Below are positions 8,209-15,552 of a stretch of DNA of 53,817 nt, piece after piece; positions within the stretch are counted from its first letter, which is position 1; each line of letters opens with the position of its first letter. The DNA lies in contig PBDU01000017.1 in the NCBI GenBank assembly GCA_002718195.1, forward strand, positions 1 to 53,817, in the 5' to 3' direction. The position numbers were made by a program, and so were the translations under genes. Source of the DNA: Methanobacteriota archaeon. Its GTDB lineage: Archaea; Thermoplasmatota; Poseidoniia; Poseidoniales; Poseidoniaceae. Below the pieces are notes generated by a model. That model did no database searches. It had not been told where the DNA came from and was given only the letters and a program-made list of their open reading frames with translations.

Positions 8209-8640
8209 TTACATAGGGCCGCCACAATTTCCACAGAATCTATTGGATGCAGCGTTCATAGCACCACACGCTCCACATTTTTTTCCCGCAGGCTTGTTGT
8301 ATTGGATAGGTTGCTGGTATTGTACGGGTTGCTGGTACTGCACAGGTTGTCGATATTGCATTTGTTGTGCCATCGGCTGCTGAACATACACAACCTGTTG
8401 CCTCCCTCCTCCAACTGTTGGAACAACAGAAGCGTGATACTTTGATTTGACCCATGCCCAAATTGTAACAATAAAGCACAATGGCGAGCCCAAGCAGGCA
8501 ATAAAAGCCCACCACTCTCCACTACTAGATGCAGTGATCCCAATAAATAGCAAAATTGCTCCAATTACCAAAAAAAATGTTGACCACAAACTGTACACAA
8601 AGCTGTTTGCCTTAGATCCAACCCATCCACCAAAGGACAT
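8209..8640 (-). CDS. Two-helix membrane protein with QYQQP repeats and C-terminal zinc ribbon
   Basis: 143 residues. Two membrane helices cover ~17-36 and ~42-66. A cytoplasmic Gln/Pro/Tyr-rich stretch follows (~82-115) with imperfect repeats of QPVQYQQ, then a zinc ribbon (KKCGACGAMNAASNRFCGNC, final GGPM). This combination of a membrane anchor, a low-complexity arm and a double-Cys knuckle is frequent in archaea but without known function. It is adjacent and parallel to another zinc-ribbon membrane protein (7504-8115), so the pair may be related in role. The ATG at 8640 faces the PLP enzyme across a spacer with a perfect inverted repeat. Confidence 0.7.
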   Translation of the reverse strand: MSFGGWVGSKANSFVYSLWSTFFLVIGAILLFIGITASSSGEWWAFIACLGSPLCFIVTIWAWVKSKYHASVVPTVGGGRQQVVYVQQPMAQQMQYRQPVQYQQPVQYQQPIQYNKPAGKKCGACGAMNAASNRFCGNCGGPM

Positions 8641-8650
8641 AGATGATATA

Positions 8651-8689
8651 AAATTAGAATTCTATTTTATCTTTTTTGAATTCTAACTT
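8651..8689. promoter_or_regulatory. Perfect inverted repeat in a divergent promoter region
   Basis: TTAGAATTC at 8654-8662 and GAATTCTAA at 8678-8686 are perfect inverted copies with a 15-base AT-rich spacer; the similarity extends to 8651-8689 with one mismatch. It lies between the starts of the zinc-ribbon membrane gene (8640, minus) and the PLP enzyme (8758, plus). It may be an operator for either gene, or a hairpin in the leader of one. Confidence 0.4.
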
Positions 8690-8757
8690 AAATTGTGTAA
8701 AGATTTTTCAAAAATTTTTGACCTGTGGTCTTGATATCCCTCCTGCAGTTGGGTCAA

Positions 8758-9939
8758 ATGGCGAGAGACATGGCAGACGGGGACAGGTTCGCAACTAAAG
8801 CAGTACATAGTGGGACGCAACACATTGGAGATGCTGTTAATACCCCGATTTTCCAATCTTCGACTTACAAGCTAACAGAAGAAAGGTATGCTGGTTGGGC
8901 AGCGGGTGCACAGCATACCCTGCTATATGCAAGGATTTCACACGTCAATTCAGATGCAGTTGCTCAGAAACTTACAGCACTTGAGGGCGGAGAGGACGCT
9001 GAAACATTTGCAAGCGGTATGGCTGCTATCTCCACCACTCTGATGACTTTCCTAAATGCAGGCGACCACATGGTCGCTAGCGCTGATATCTATGGGGGAA
9101 CATATGGTTTCCTAACCCATGAAATAAACAGATTTGGAGTAGAGACCACAATGGCAGATATGACAGACGTCTCGTCTTACGAGGCTGCGATAAAAGAGAA
9201 TACCAAGATCCTGTACATTGAAGCATTAACAAATCCAATGCTCAAAATTTGTGATGTTGAAGCAATGGCTGCACTAGCTAAGAAGCACGGTTTGATGTGC
9301 ATTATCGACAACACGTTCGCCTCACCTTGGGGCTGCAAACCACTTGATATGGGCGCAGACCTTGTCATCCATTCTACAACAAAATACTTGGGCGGACACA
9401 GCGATATTGTTGGCGGCGCAGTAATTGGCTCAAAGGAGCACATTGCTGAGATATTCATGAGAAAAATTCACTTCGGAGGCTGCCCAGACCCTCATTCCTC
9501 CTATCTTTTGGAGAGAGGAATGAAAACATTGGATGTCAGGATGCCAAGAATAGTTGAAAATGCCAAAGAAATCGCTTCGAGGCTTGAGAGCCATCCTATG
9601 GTTGCAAAAGTATACCATTCTGCTTTGCCATCTCACCCACAATACGAACTTGCTCAGAAGGTTCTGCCAAGGGGCAGTGGAATGATTGCCTTTGTTGTGA
9701 AGGGTGGTGACGATGCTGCGTTGAAGTTCATGAGGGGGCTCGAAATTGTATACGAAGCAACCAGTCTTGGTGGAGTGGAGTCTCTGATCGAATGCCCGTT
9801 TAATTCCAGTCACATGGCCGTTCCAGAAGATGTAAGAATTGCAGCAGGAATTGAGCCAGGTTTCGTTAGATTATCGATTGGAATCGAAGATGTCGAAGAC
9901 CTGTGGAATGATATGTCCAAGGCTCTCGGAACCCTGTGA
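8758..9939 (+). CDS. Cys/Met metabolism PLP-dependent enzyme (cystathionine gamma-synthase / methionine gamma-lyase family)
   Basis: About 393 residues from the ATG at 8758 (a GTG at 8725 and an ATG at 8770 are alternatives). Family landmarks are ATKAVHSGTQ at the N-terminus, FASGMAAISTT for phosphate contact, DNTFASPWGCKPLDMGADLV, and the PLP Schiff-base lysine in HSTTKYLGGHSD. Near the C-terminus it has SLGGVESLIECP and GFVRLSIGIEDVEDL, the carboxylate-binding arm. Members catalyse beta/gamma elimination or replacement on cystathionine, homocysteine, methionine or O-acetylhomoserine. Which reaction applies here cannot be settled by eye, and no neighbour belongs to the pathway. Length and motifs are normal, so the gene is intact. 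Confidence 0.93.
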   Translation: MARDMADGDRFATKAVHSGTQHIGDAVNTPIFQSSTYKLTEERYAGWAAGAQHTLLYARISHVNSDAVAQKLTALEGGEDAETFASGMAAISTTLMTFLNAGDHMVASADIYGGTYGFLTHEINRFGVETTMADMTDVSSYEAAIKENTKILYIEALTNPMLKICDVEAMAALAKKHGLMCIIDNTFASPWGCKPLDMGADLVIHSTTKYLGGHSDIVGGAVIGSKEHIAEIFMRKIHFGGCPDPHSSYLLERGMKTLDVRMPRIVENAKEIASRLESHPMVAKVYHSALPSHPQYELAQKVLPRGSGMIAFVVKGGDDAALKFMRGLEIVYEATSLGGVESLIECPFNSSHMAVPEDVRIAAGIEPGFVRLSIGIEDVEDLWNDMSKALGTL

Positions 9940-10000
9940 AATTTCGATCTTAATATCAGAAATTCTGTCCATGAGTCATGTATAACCTCCTAAGTGAAAT

Positions 10001-10016
10001 CAGAGGGCACCCTCTG
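10001..10016. promoter_or_regulatory. 16-bp palindrome CAGAGGGCACCCTCTG
   Basis: Seven-base arms (CAGAGGG/CCCTCTG) flank a CA centre. The site lies 74 bases before the ATG of the PD-(D/E)XK-like gene. A similar sequence (AGGGTACCCT followed by TTGCTT) occurs at 10848 ahead of the next gene. The two-base centre makes a hairpin unlikely, so a dimer-binding site is the more natural reading. Confidence 0.3.
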
Positions 10017-10089
10017 CTTAACGAATCGATGGTTTTGTCTAATACCCCTGTGGAATAATATTTATCTGATGTAAATTTATAGGAAAGTC

Positions 10090-10791
10090 ATGGTATCACG
10101 CACTGCGATGAAAGAAATAGCAAAAAGTACCCTCGAATCAGCAATAAAAGAAAATGATGAACTTGGCAGTTTGTTCATTGAGGATCAATTCAGACATATA
10201 GTCGTCAGTGAGTTAAACAAGAAAACTACCATTGGTGGAAATTTCAAACCAGGAGATTCTTACCCGAAGATCGTGCTTGAGTTCATGTGGAGAAAGGGCG
10301 GGAAAAAAATGGACATAGCAATACTTAGCAACTCAACAAAAGGGAAGTCAGATAGATATTCTTATCCCAAGAACAATCCGCAACCACTGGCAATTGAATT
10401 GAAGGTAAATGGCAAAAAAGAAGGCGTCTCAAGAGATGTTACAAGAGTGAGGAATTTCTTAAAACCCGGGGGTAATTCCACCTTCAAAAATGGAATGATG
10501 CTAGTTGGTTCTAAAACAGATTATCGACCAAGACCCGATGCGATTTCGTCTAAAGAAACTGGTTTCTTGTTTGGTTGCATTGGCGAGGACAATAAGCCAT
10601 TTATTCGCTGGTTAAAGCGACCTCAGTCCAAAAAGAAAAAAGGGACAAAAATGAAGACTAACAAATCTAGCCCAAAAGTCTACAAATGTGAGGCGAAATG
10701 GATAAGATCTGGAAAAATTTGTGGTGATCCTTGTGGGGGGCGTCGGACAAAATACTGCGCGTATCACTCCAGCCCAAGCAAACGAAGGTAA
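10090..10791 (+). CDS. PD-(D/E)XK nuclease-like protein with C-terminal Cys/His zinc knuckle
   Basis: 233 residues from ATG 10090, which lies a few bases after an AT-rich promoter-like stretch (ATTTATCTG, AATTTATAGG). Residues ~60-145 fit a PD-(D/E)XK core: Asp75 in KMDIAIL, then Glu103-Leu104-Lys105 in PLAIELKVNG, followed by a helix (DVTRVRNFLKPGG) and a strand (NGMMLVGS). A Lys-rich linker leads to a Cys/His cluster (Cys200, Cys211, Cys215, Cys223, His226), a small zinc fold like those that hold DNA or RNA. I infer a nuclease. A solitary restriction-type or repair enzyme is possible; no methyltransferase is adjacent. The family is not one I recognise by name, and activity is unproven. Confidence 0.55.
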   Translation: MVSRTAMKEIAKSTLESAIKENDELGSLFIEDQFRHIVVSELNKKTTIGGNFKPGDSYPKIVLEFMWRKGGKKMDIAILSNSTKGKSDRYSYPKNNPQPLAIELKVNGKKEGVSRDVTRVRNFLKPGGNSTFKNGMMLVGSKTDYRPRPDAISSKETGFLFGCIGEDNKPFIRWLKRPQSKKKKGTKMKTNKSSPKVYKCEAKWIRSGKICGDPCGGRRTKYCAYHSSPSKRR

Positions 10792-10847
10792 TTCACTAAA
10801 AAAGATTGATTTCTTATGTGGAGCACATCCCAATAAGGGCATTGTAT

Positions 10848-10857
10848 AGGGTACCCT
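10848..10857. promoter_or_regulatory. 10-bp palindrome AGGGTACCCT, similar to the site at 10001
   Basis: The palindrome with its right flank TTGCTT resembles the right half and flank of the 10001-10016 site (CCCTCTGCTT versus CCCTTTGCTT). It lies 43 bases before the ATG of the NTF2-like gene. Two similar sites before consecutive co-directional genes could reflect shared regulation or repeated terminator-like elements. Confidence 0.25.
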
Positions 10858-10900
10858 TTGCTTGCCAATGTATCATAGAGGGGGACCCATTAGGGTAAAC

Positions 10901-11305
10901 ATGGATAAGCAAAATATTCTGGACATCTACAAGGAATACATACAAGCTTTCGAAAGTAAGGACTACCATACTATAGCGGATATATGTAGAACGCCATTCT
11001 TTGCCTCATCGCCTTCAGGAACCACAATTTTTGGGAATAGAGAAGAGCTTTTACAAGGTTTCTCTACACTACGAAGTTCACTGGATATCGATGGATATGT
11101 TGGTAGCCAATTGAATCAACTTGATTATATGAGCGTGGCAGAAACAGCGGGAACCCTTCTCGTAGATTTTCATAGGATTAACCACGAGGGGACTCGCTAT
11201 TTCCATGGAAAGGCATTGTATATCTTCCAAATGAGAGATAAAAAAACTGAGATAATCGGAATAGTAGTGTTGGATGATAACACCGCATCATCTTGGAAAG
11301 ACTAA
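10901..11305 (+). CDS. NTF2-like / SnoaL-type small protein
   Basis: 134 residues from the ATG at 10901; an upstream TTG at 10862 would add 13 residues that look like leader sequence. The pattern of an N-terminal amphipathic helix (ILDIYKEYIQAFESKDYHTI), a Pro-containing turn and alternating strands (AGTLLVDFHRIN, RYFHGKALYIFQMRD, TEIIGIVVLDD) is that of the NTF2-like cone fold. Family members are small enzymes or ligand-binding proteins of very diverse role, so no substrate is offered. It lies between the PD-(D/E)XK-like gene and the sialidase-fold lipoprotein, all on the plus strand but with gaps of 60-110 bases, so separate transcripts are likely. Confidence 0.6.
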   Translation: MDKQNILDIYKEYIQAFESKDYHTIADICRTPFFASSPSGTTIFGNREELLQGFSTLRSSLDIDGYVGSQLNQLDYMSVAETAGTLLVDFHRINHEGTRYFHGKALYIFQMRDKKTEIIGIVVLDDNTASSWKD

Positions 11306-11364
11306 AGTCACCCTTTGATTGAGCGAAGGGAGGATTTTTTGCTGGTCTATGTTTGGATGTTAAT

Positions 11365-12846
11365 ATGCGCCTAATGCCTGTGCTATTGTCACTGCTCATG
11401 ACCACTGCGTTTTTGTCCGGTTGTATCGGCAACGAGCCAGAAGTAGAGGAAGAACCAGAAGTGGTAATGGAAGACCAACGTATCTGGGTTACTGACAAAT
11501 ATGGGAATGAACTTTCTCTTCCTCCAATCGACATGGATTTCAAATTTTCAAACGTTGGTGAAGATGGACCTGAACCATCTATAGGAATCACTTCTAGCGG
11601 ATGCATGTTTTTCATCGCAATGGAAAAGCCAATGCGCTCATGCGACTTTGGAGAATCCTGGGAAAACACTGCTGACATTACACAAGCACCTTTCACCTCT
11701 GACCCATATGGTTGGGTAGACCCAGTGACTGATAGAGTGTTCAATATTCACATGATGGGGCTTGAATCCACATGGATAGGCTGGTCAGATAATGACGGAG
11801 AATCATGGCTAGGTAACCCTCACGACTCAGGACCGATACCACTCAATGACCACATTAAATTAGCAAGCGGACCATGGGTTGATGGCTTATATGGCGGCAT
11901 TGGTCAAGTAAGTCCAGCCTATGAGGAAGCAGTTTACTTCTGTTACAATAAGTTAGCAGGAATCTTCTGCCACACCTCATTCAATGGCGGAGCAACCTTC
12001 GAGGTTGGCGGCCAAATCATTGGTTTGGCAACAACCGGAGCAGGACTTCATGGGGCAATCACAAGCGCTCCTGATGGTACGGTTTACGTTACTCCTAGAG
12101 TTGCGACCCCAATGGTAATTTTCTCTAAAGATAACGGACTAACTTGGGATACCAGAGAAATGGGACAGGATGCAGGAACACCAAATCCAAGAAAGAATAC
12201 AGAAGTTTCAACCGATACTGAGTCCAATGCATATCACGTTTGGACCGGGAGCGATTTCGGAATCTATCTTTCTAGGTCAACAGATTCAGGAGATACATGG
12301 GATTCTGAATCCCTTAGAATAAGTCCAATGAATGTAATATCCTCCACGTTCCCTCAAACCGATGCAGGAGATCCAGGTAGATTTGCAGTAACTTACCTTG
12401 GTAGTGAGAATGCTAGTTTACTGAATACTAGTAACATCGACGGTCAGCCATGGGATGGAAACCCGCATTATGCTCCAGGAAATACCAGTTACCACCTTTA
12501 TGTGACCTACAGTTTGAATGCACTCGATGAAAATCCAACTTTTACAACAATTCGTCTTACTGACGATCCGGTTCAAGTTGGTTCAATGTGCATGAATTCA
12601 GGAGATTGTAGAGACATTGGGGGTTCCAATAGAAACCTCCTAGATTTCAATGATTTACATATTGACAGAGAAGGCAGAGTATACATCGCATTTGCTGATG
12701 GATGTACCGGGGCTTGTGCTACTGAAGCATTGAATGGTTCTGCAACAGCAGAGATGTCAAGGACAAAGACAGGCGGAGTCTACATGTTGCTAAATGGACC
12801 AAGCCTCTATGATGGTATGGAAGTAATGTCTGATCCACTGATGTGA
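11365..12846 (+). CDS. Secreted lipoprotein with sialidase-type beta-propeller (BNR/Asp-box repeats)
   Basis: About 493 residues from the ATG at 11365. A signal peptide with a lipobox (MPVLLSLLMTTAFLSGC) puts the lipid-modified Cys near residue 20; an acidic linker (EPEVEEEPEVVMED) follows. The rest carries at least four Asp-box signatures S-x-D-x-G-x-x-W: SCDFGESW, SDNDGESW, SKDNGLTW, STDSGDTW, the hallmark of six-bladed sialidase/exo-glycosidase propellers. It is therefore an outward-facing propeller anchored to the membrane. The catalytic Arg triad of true sialidases is not obvious, so it may bind or cleave a different polymer or be purely structural. It stands alone and converges on the following gene with nine bases between stops. 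Confidence 0.8.
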   Translation: MRLMPVLLSLLMTTAFLSGCIGNEPEVEEEPEVVMEDQRIWVTDKYGNELSLPPIDMDFKFSNVGEDGPEPSIGITSSGCMFFIAMEKPMRSCDFGESWENTADITQAPFTSDPYGWVDPVTDRVFNIHMMGLESTWIGWSDNDGESWLGNPHDSGPIPLNDHIKLASGPWVDGLYGGIGQVSPAYEEAVYFCYNKLAGIFCHTSFNGGATFEVGGQIIGLATTGAGLHGAITSAPDGTVYVTPRVATPMVIFSKDNGLTWDTREMGQDAGTPNPRKNTEVSTDTESNAYHVWTGSDFGIYLSRSTDSGDTWDSESLRISPMNVISSTFPQTDAGDPGRFAVTYLGSENASLLNTSNIDGQPWDGNPHYAPGNTSYHLYVTYSLNALDENPTFTTIRLTDDPVQVGSMCMNSGDCRDIGGSNRNLLDFNDLHIDREGRVYIAFADGCTGACATEALNGSATAEMSRTKTGGVYMLLNGPSLYDGMEVMSDPLM

Positions 12847-12855
12847 ATTTCGAAT

Positions 12856-14592
12856 TCAAAGTTCACCTTGTCCGCACAACTTGTACAATTCTTGTACGGC
12901 TTGTTTGTAGTCAGAAACATGCTCTGAATCTTTTTCAGGGCTATCACAAATCTGTTTTCCAGCCTCTAGCATCTTTGCAACTAGCGGCGTCCAGATGCCG
13001 GCTTTGTCCCTTGCTTTTGAATCAAAGTGCCATTCTTGTCCTTGGCTTCTATTTGCAGCAACTAACCACGCCCAAGCGGCAGCTGAAAGATCAAGATTTT
13101 CCTGTCTCTTAGTCGCTAGTCTCTCTGCTTTACCCATCCCTTCTAACAATCCGTGAATAACCAAATCATTGACAAGTCCACAAGCACCATCGAGCTCACC
13201 AGATTTGTATGGGAAAGCAGATTTTTTCTTAGCTGCCTCTCTTTCAGAATCAAGCTTTTTGATGAATTCTCCGAATGCTTTGGGCTTGTCATTTTGGGAT
13301 TTCCAAATTTCTTCAGCCTCTTGACCTTCTATTCCCAGAGCCTCTAATCCATTTATCCCATAATCTTCCCATAGCATCGCAAGTACATTTCCAAGGCTTG
13401 CTTTAGGATTAATTACTATTCCAGTTGAATCACGGCCCACAACTTCGCCTCGGGAGTTCAAGAAAACACTCAAATTACCATCATTGGATGCTTCTTTGAG
13501 CATGTTAGCAGCCATGGTCCTTTCATCCATTGACCCATTCAAATCCGAAAGGAATTCAAAGATTGAATTCACATCTTTTCCATCATTCCAAACTCCATCG
13601 ATCATTATGCCGGAATTGATTGAAGACTGAACGCCTCCCATTATTGCCGCTGTAAGATGTCCTTCATTGAGCGTTAGACCTTGGAATGCATCAAGTGCTT
13701 TTGCAACCGAATCCTTTCCTTCCTGAGGGATATCCTCTTCCCAACCTTCGGGCGCGTAAACTGCAGTCATTTTCAATACTCTAGGTAGGATTGGAGGCAG
13801 CATCGACAAAGCAAGATGATGAACGAAAGCCTTGTCCTTTTCCTTAGCAGTACTCAGTTTATCGAATCCAATTCCTACCAAGTGCCCGTGATTAAATTCA
13901 AGTCTTAGGTAACCCGTCTTATCGAATTCAGAGTTGTATACTTTATTCGCCTCTACATCCTCAGTGTGGAAAACTTTCACTCCATCAATCTCTTTCATTG
14001 AAAAATCAAACCTAGATCTGTCTAAGACATCTTCTAGCCAACCTTCGGGTGGAGTTGGGTCTTTACCGGTACATACGAAGCCATCTTTCCATGAAAAGAA
14101 GAAGATACCTCGTTTAGCATGGTCTTCCCAAGGAAGCAATCTCAAAGTGATGTGTCCATGATTCTGTATTCCTGCTTGGTAACCCTGATTCCCATCGCCT
14201 CTGCGAATGAAAGAAGCCTTTCCAAAGGCTGCTGATTTGAATTGTTGGACCACCTGGAATTCTTCATCATGAGCCGCATGCAGCGAACCTGCCCATGCTT
14301 TGGACAAGTGATCGGCATTTCTAGCAACCATTTTCTTAGCAAGCCATGCAACATCATTTTTTCTTGAATTCACCTTTGCGATTTCATCAAATGATTTTTG
14401 CAACGGGTGCTTTCTCAATCCTCTAGGAAGTTTTCCGATCATTTTTGGCACTGTTGATTGGGGATCATCCAGGAGCTTCGCTAGACTTCTCTTGATTTTA
14501 GCTTGAGTATCTTGATTAGCGTGCTTTGAGCCTCGCATGCGAACTTTCTGGCGCTTCTTACCAGGAAATTCTACTTGAGGAGCACGTGCCAT
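12856..14592 (-). CDS. Large hypothetical cytoplasmic protein, no recognised domain
   Basis: 578 residues from the ATG at 14592, preceded by AGGTGGG as ribosome site. There is no signal peptide or membrane helix. The N-terminal ~50 residues are strongly basic (GKKRQKVRMRGSKHAN), the body is mixed alpha/beta with phrases such as GHITLRLLPWEDHAKRGIFF, and residues ~320-420 contain AAIMGGVQSSINSGIMIDGV and SRGEVVGRDSTGIVINPKAS. It does not look like a nuclease, helicase or kinase: no Walker A or metal-binding cluster is visible. The basic start hints at nucleic acid or membrane-surface contact. It diverges from the PqqB-like gene with about 100 bases between starts. Function unknown. Confidence 0.75.
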   Translation of the reverse strand: MARAPQVEFPGKKRQKVRMRGSKHANQDTQAKIKRSLAKLLDDPQSTVPKMIGKLPRGLRKHPLQKSFDEIAKVNSRKNDVAWLAKKMVARNADHLSKAWAGSLHAAHDEEFQVVQQFKSAAFGKASFIRRGDGNQGYQAGIQNHGHITLRLLPWEDHAKRGIFFFSWKDGFVCTGKDPTPPEGWLEDVLDRSRFDFSMKEIDGVKVFHTEDVEANKVYNSEFDKTGYLRLEFNHGHLVGIGFDKLSTAKEKDKAFVHHLALSMLPPILPRVLKMTAVYAPEGWEEDIPQEGKDSVAKALDAFQGLTLNEGHLTAAIMGGVQSSINSGIMIDGVWNDGKDVNSIFEFLSDLNGSMDERTMAANMLKEASNDGNLSVFLNSRGEVVGRDSTGIVINPKASLGNVLAMLWEDYGINGLEALGIEGQEAEEIWKSQNDKPKAFGEFIKKLDSEREAAKKKSAFPYKSGELDGACGLVNDLVIHGLLEGMGKAERLATKRQENLDLSAAAWAWLVAANRSQGQEWHFDSKARDKAGIWTPLVAKMLEAGKQICDSPEKDSEHVSDYKQAVQELYKLCGQGEL

Positions 14593-14693
14593 CAACCCAC
14601 CTAACCATGCCTATCGCCCCTCTTCTTTGATACCTTCGCAGTTTCATCTGATGCCGAGCAAAGTCAAAATAATCCCAATTCGACAGGTAGGTG

Positions 14694-15542
14694 ATGGTCA
14701 CGGTCACCTTACTTGGTATAGCACAAGACGGAGGCAGGCCACAAGCAGGGTGTGTTAAGCAATGCTGCCATGATATTGCCAGAGAAGATTGGTCTTATCC
14801 AGTATCATTAGGAATTATTGGAGATGATGGCAAAGGGCATCTAATCGAGGCATCTAGACACCTAACAGATCAACTACAAATTTGGGGAAATAATGAGATA
14901 TCAAGCGTGTGGTTGACGCATGCTCATCTTGGGCATGTCGATGGATTAGGTTTATTCGGAAAAGAAACAATGGGCAAGACAGGGTTGAACTTACATCTAA
15001 GCGAATCAATGTTAAATCTAGTTCACAATAATCCATTCTGGAAAGCATTACTAGATCAAAATGTATTCATTCCAACAACTTTCGAGGATACCGATGAAAT
15101 TACCTTAGACTCAGGATTTAGCATCCAAGCTGTAAAGGTTCCTCACAGGGATGAGTTGAGCGATATGCATGCCTTTTTGTTGAAAGGTGAGAAGAAAAAC
15201 CTACTATTTTTGCCAGACCATGATACCTGGAAAGAGACCCTAGATTTCCATGGAGTCGATACTATCAGAGGGTTTTTGTCGAAATTCGAAGTAGATATAG
15301 CACTTATCGATGGTACATTTTGGTCTAGCAATGAGCTTTCGGGGAGGTTCCAACACGAAGTTCCCCACCCTCCAATTTCCCAAACACTTGAAATGCTAGG
15401 CTCCAAAAATGAAAGAGACCCGGACATTTTTTTCATACATTTGAATCACACAAACCCACTTTATTTCGACGGGCCTGAGCGTAAGATATTGTTGGATTCA
15501 GGATGGAAAATCGGAGTCCAAGGTTCAGTTTTTGAACTCTAA
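14694..15542 (+). CDS. PqqB-like metallo-beta-lactamase-fold hydrolase
   Basis: 283 residues by the longest reading (GTG 14691); I place the start at the ATG 14694 with AGGTAGGTG upstream. LGIAQDGGRPQAGC at the N-terminus is the entry seen in PqqB-type proteins (GSAAGGGxPQWNC and variants), and THAHLGHVDGL supplies the metal-binding His motif. VKVPHRDELSDMHAFLL and LLFLPDHD follow the MBL fold, and FFIHLNHTNPL carries a late His pair. PqqB oxidises or hydroxylates a peptide precursor in PQQ synthesis; no other pqq gene is near, so a role in PQQ synthesis is doubtful. A generic metal-dependent hydrolase or oxygenase is a safer reading. Confidence 0.75.
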   Translation: MVTVTLLGIAQDGGRPQAGCVKQCCHDIAREDWSYPVSLGIIGDDGKGHLIEASRHLTDQLQIWGNNEISSVWLTHAHLGHVDGLGLFGKETMGKTGLNLHLSESMLNLVHNNPFWKALLDQNVFIPTTFEDTDEITLDSGFSIQAVKVPHRDELSDMHAFLLKGEKKNLLFLPDHDTWKETLDFHGVDTIRGFLSKFEVDIALIDGTFWSSNELSGRFQHEVPHPPISQTLEMLGSKNERDPDIFFIHLNHTNPLYFDGPERKILLDSGWKIGVQGSVFEL

Positions 15543-15552
15543 ATAGACAACT

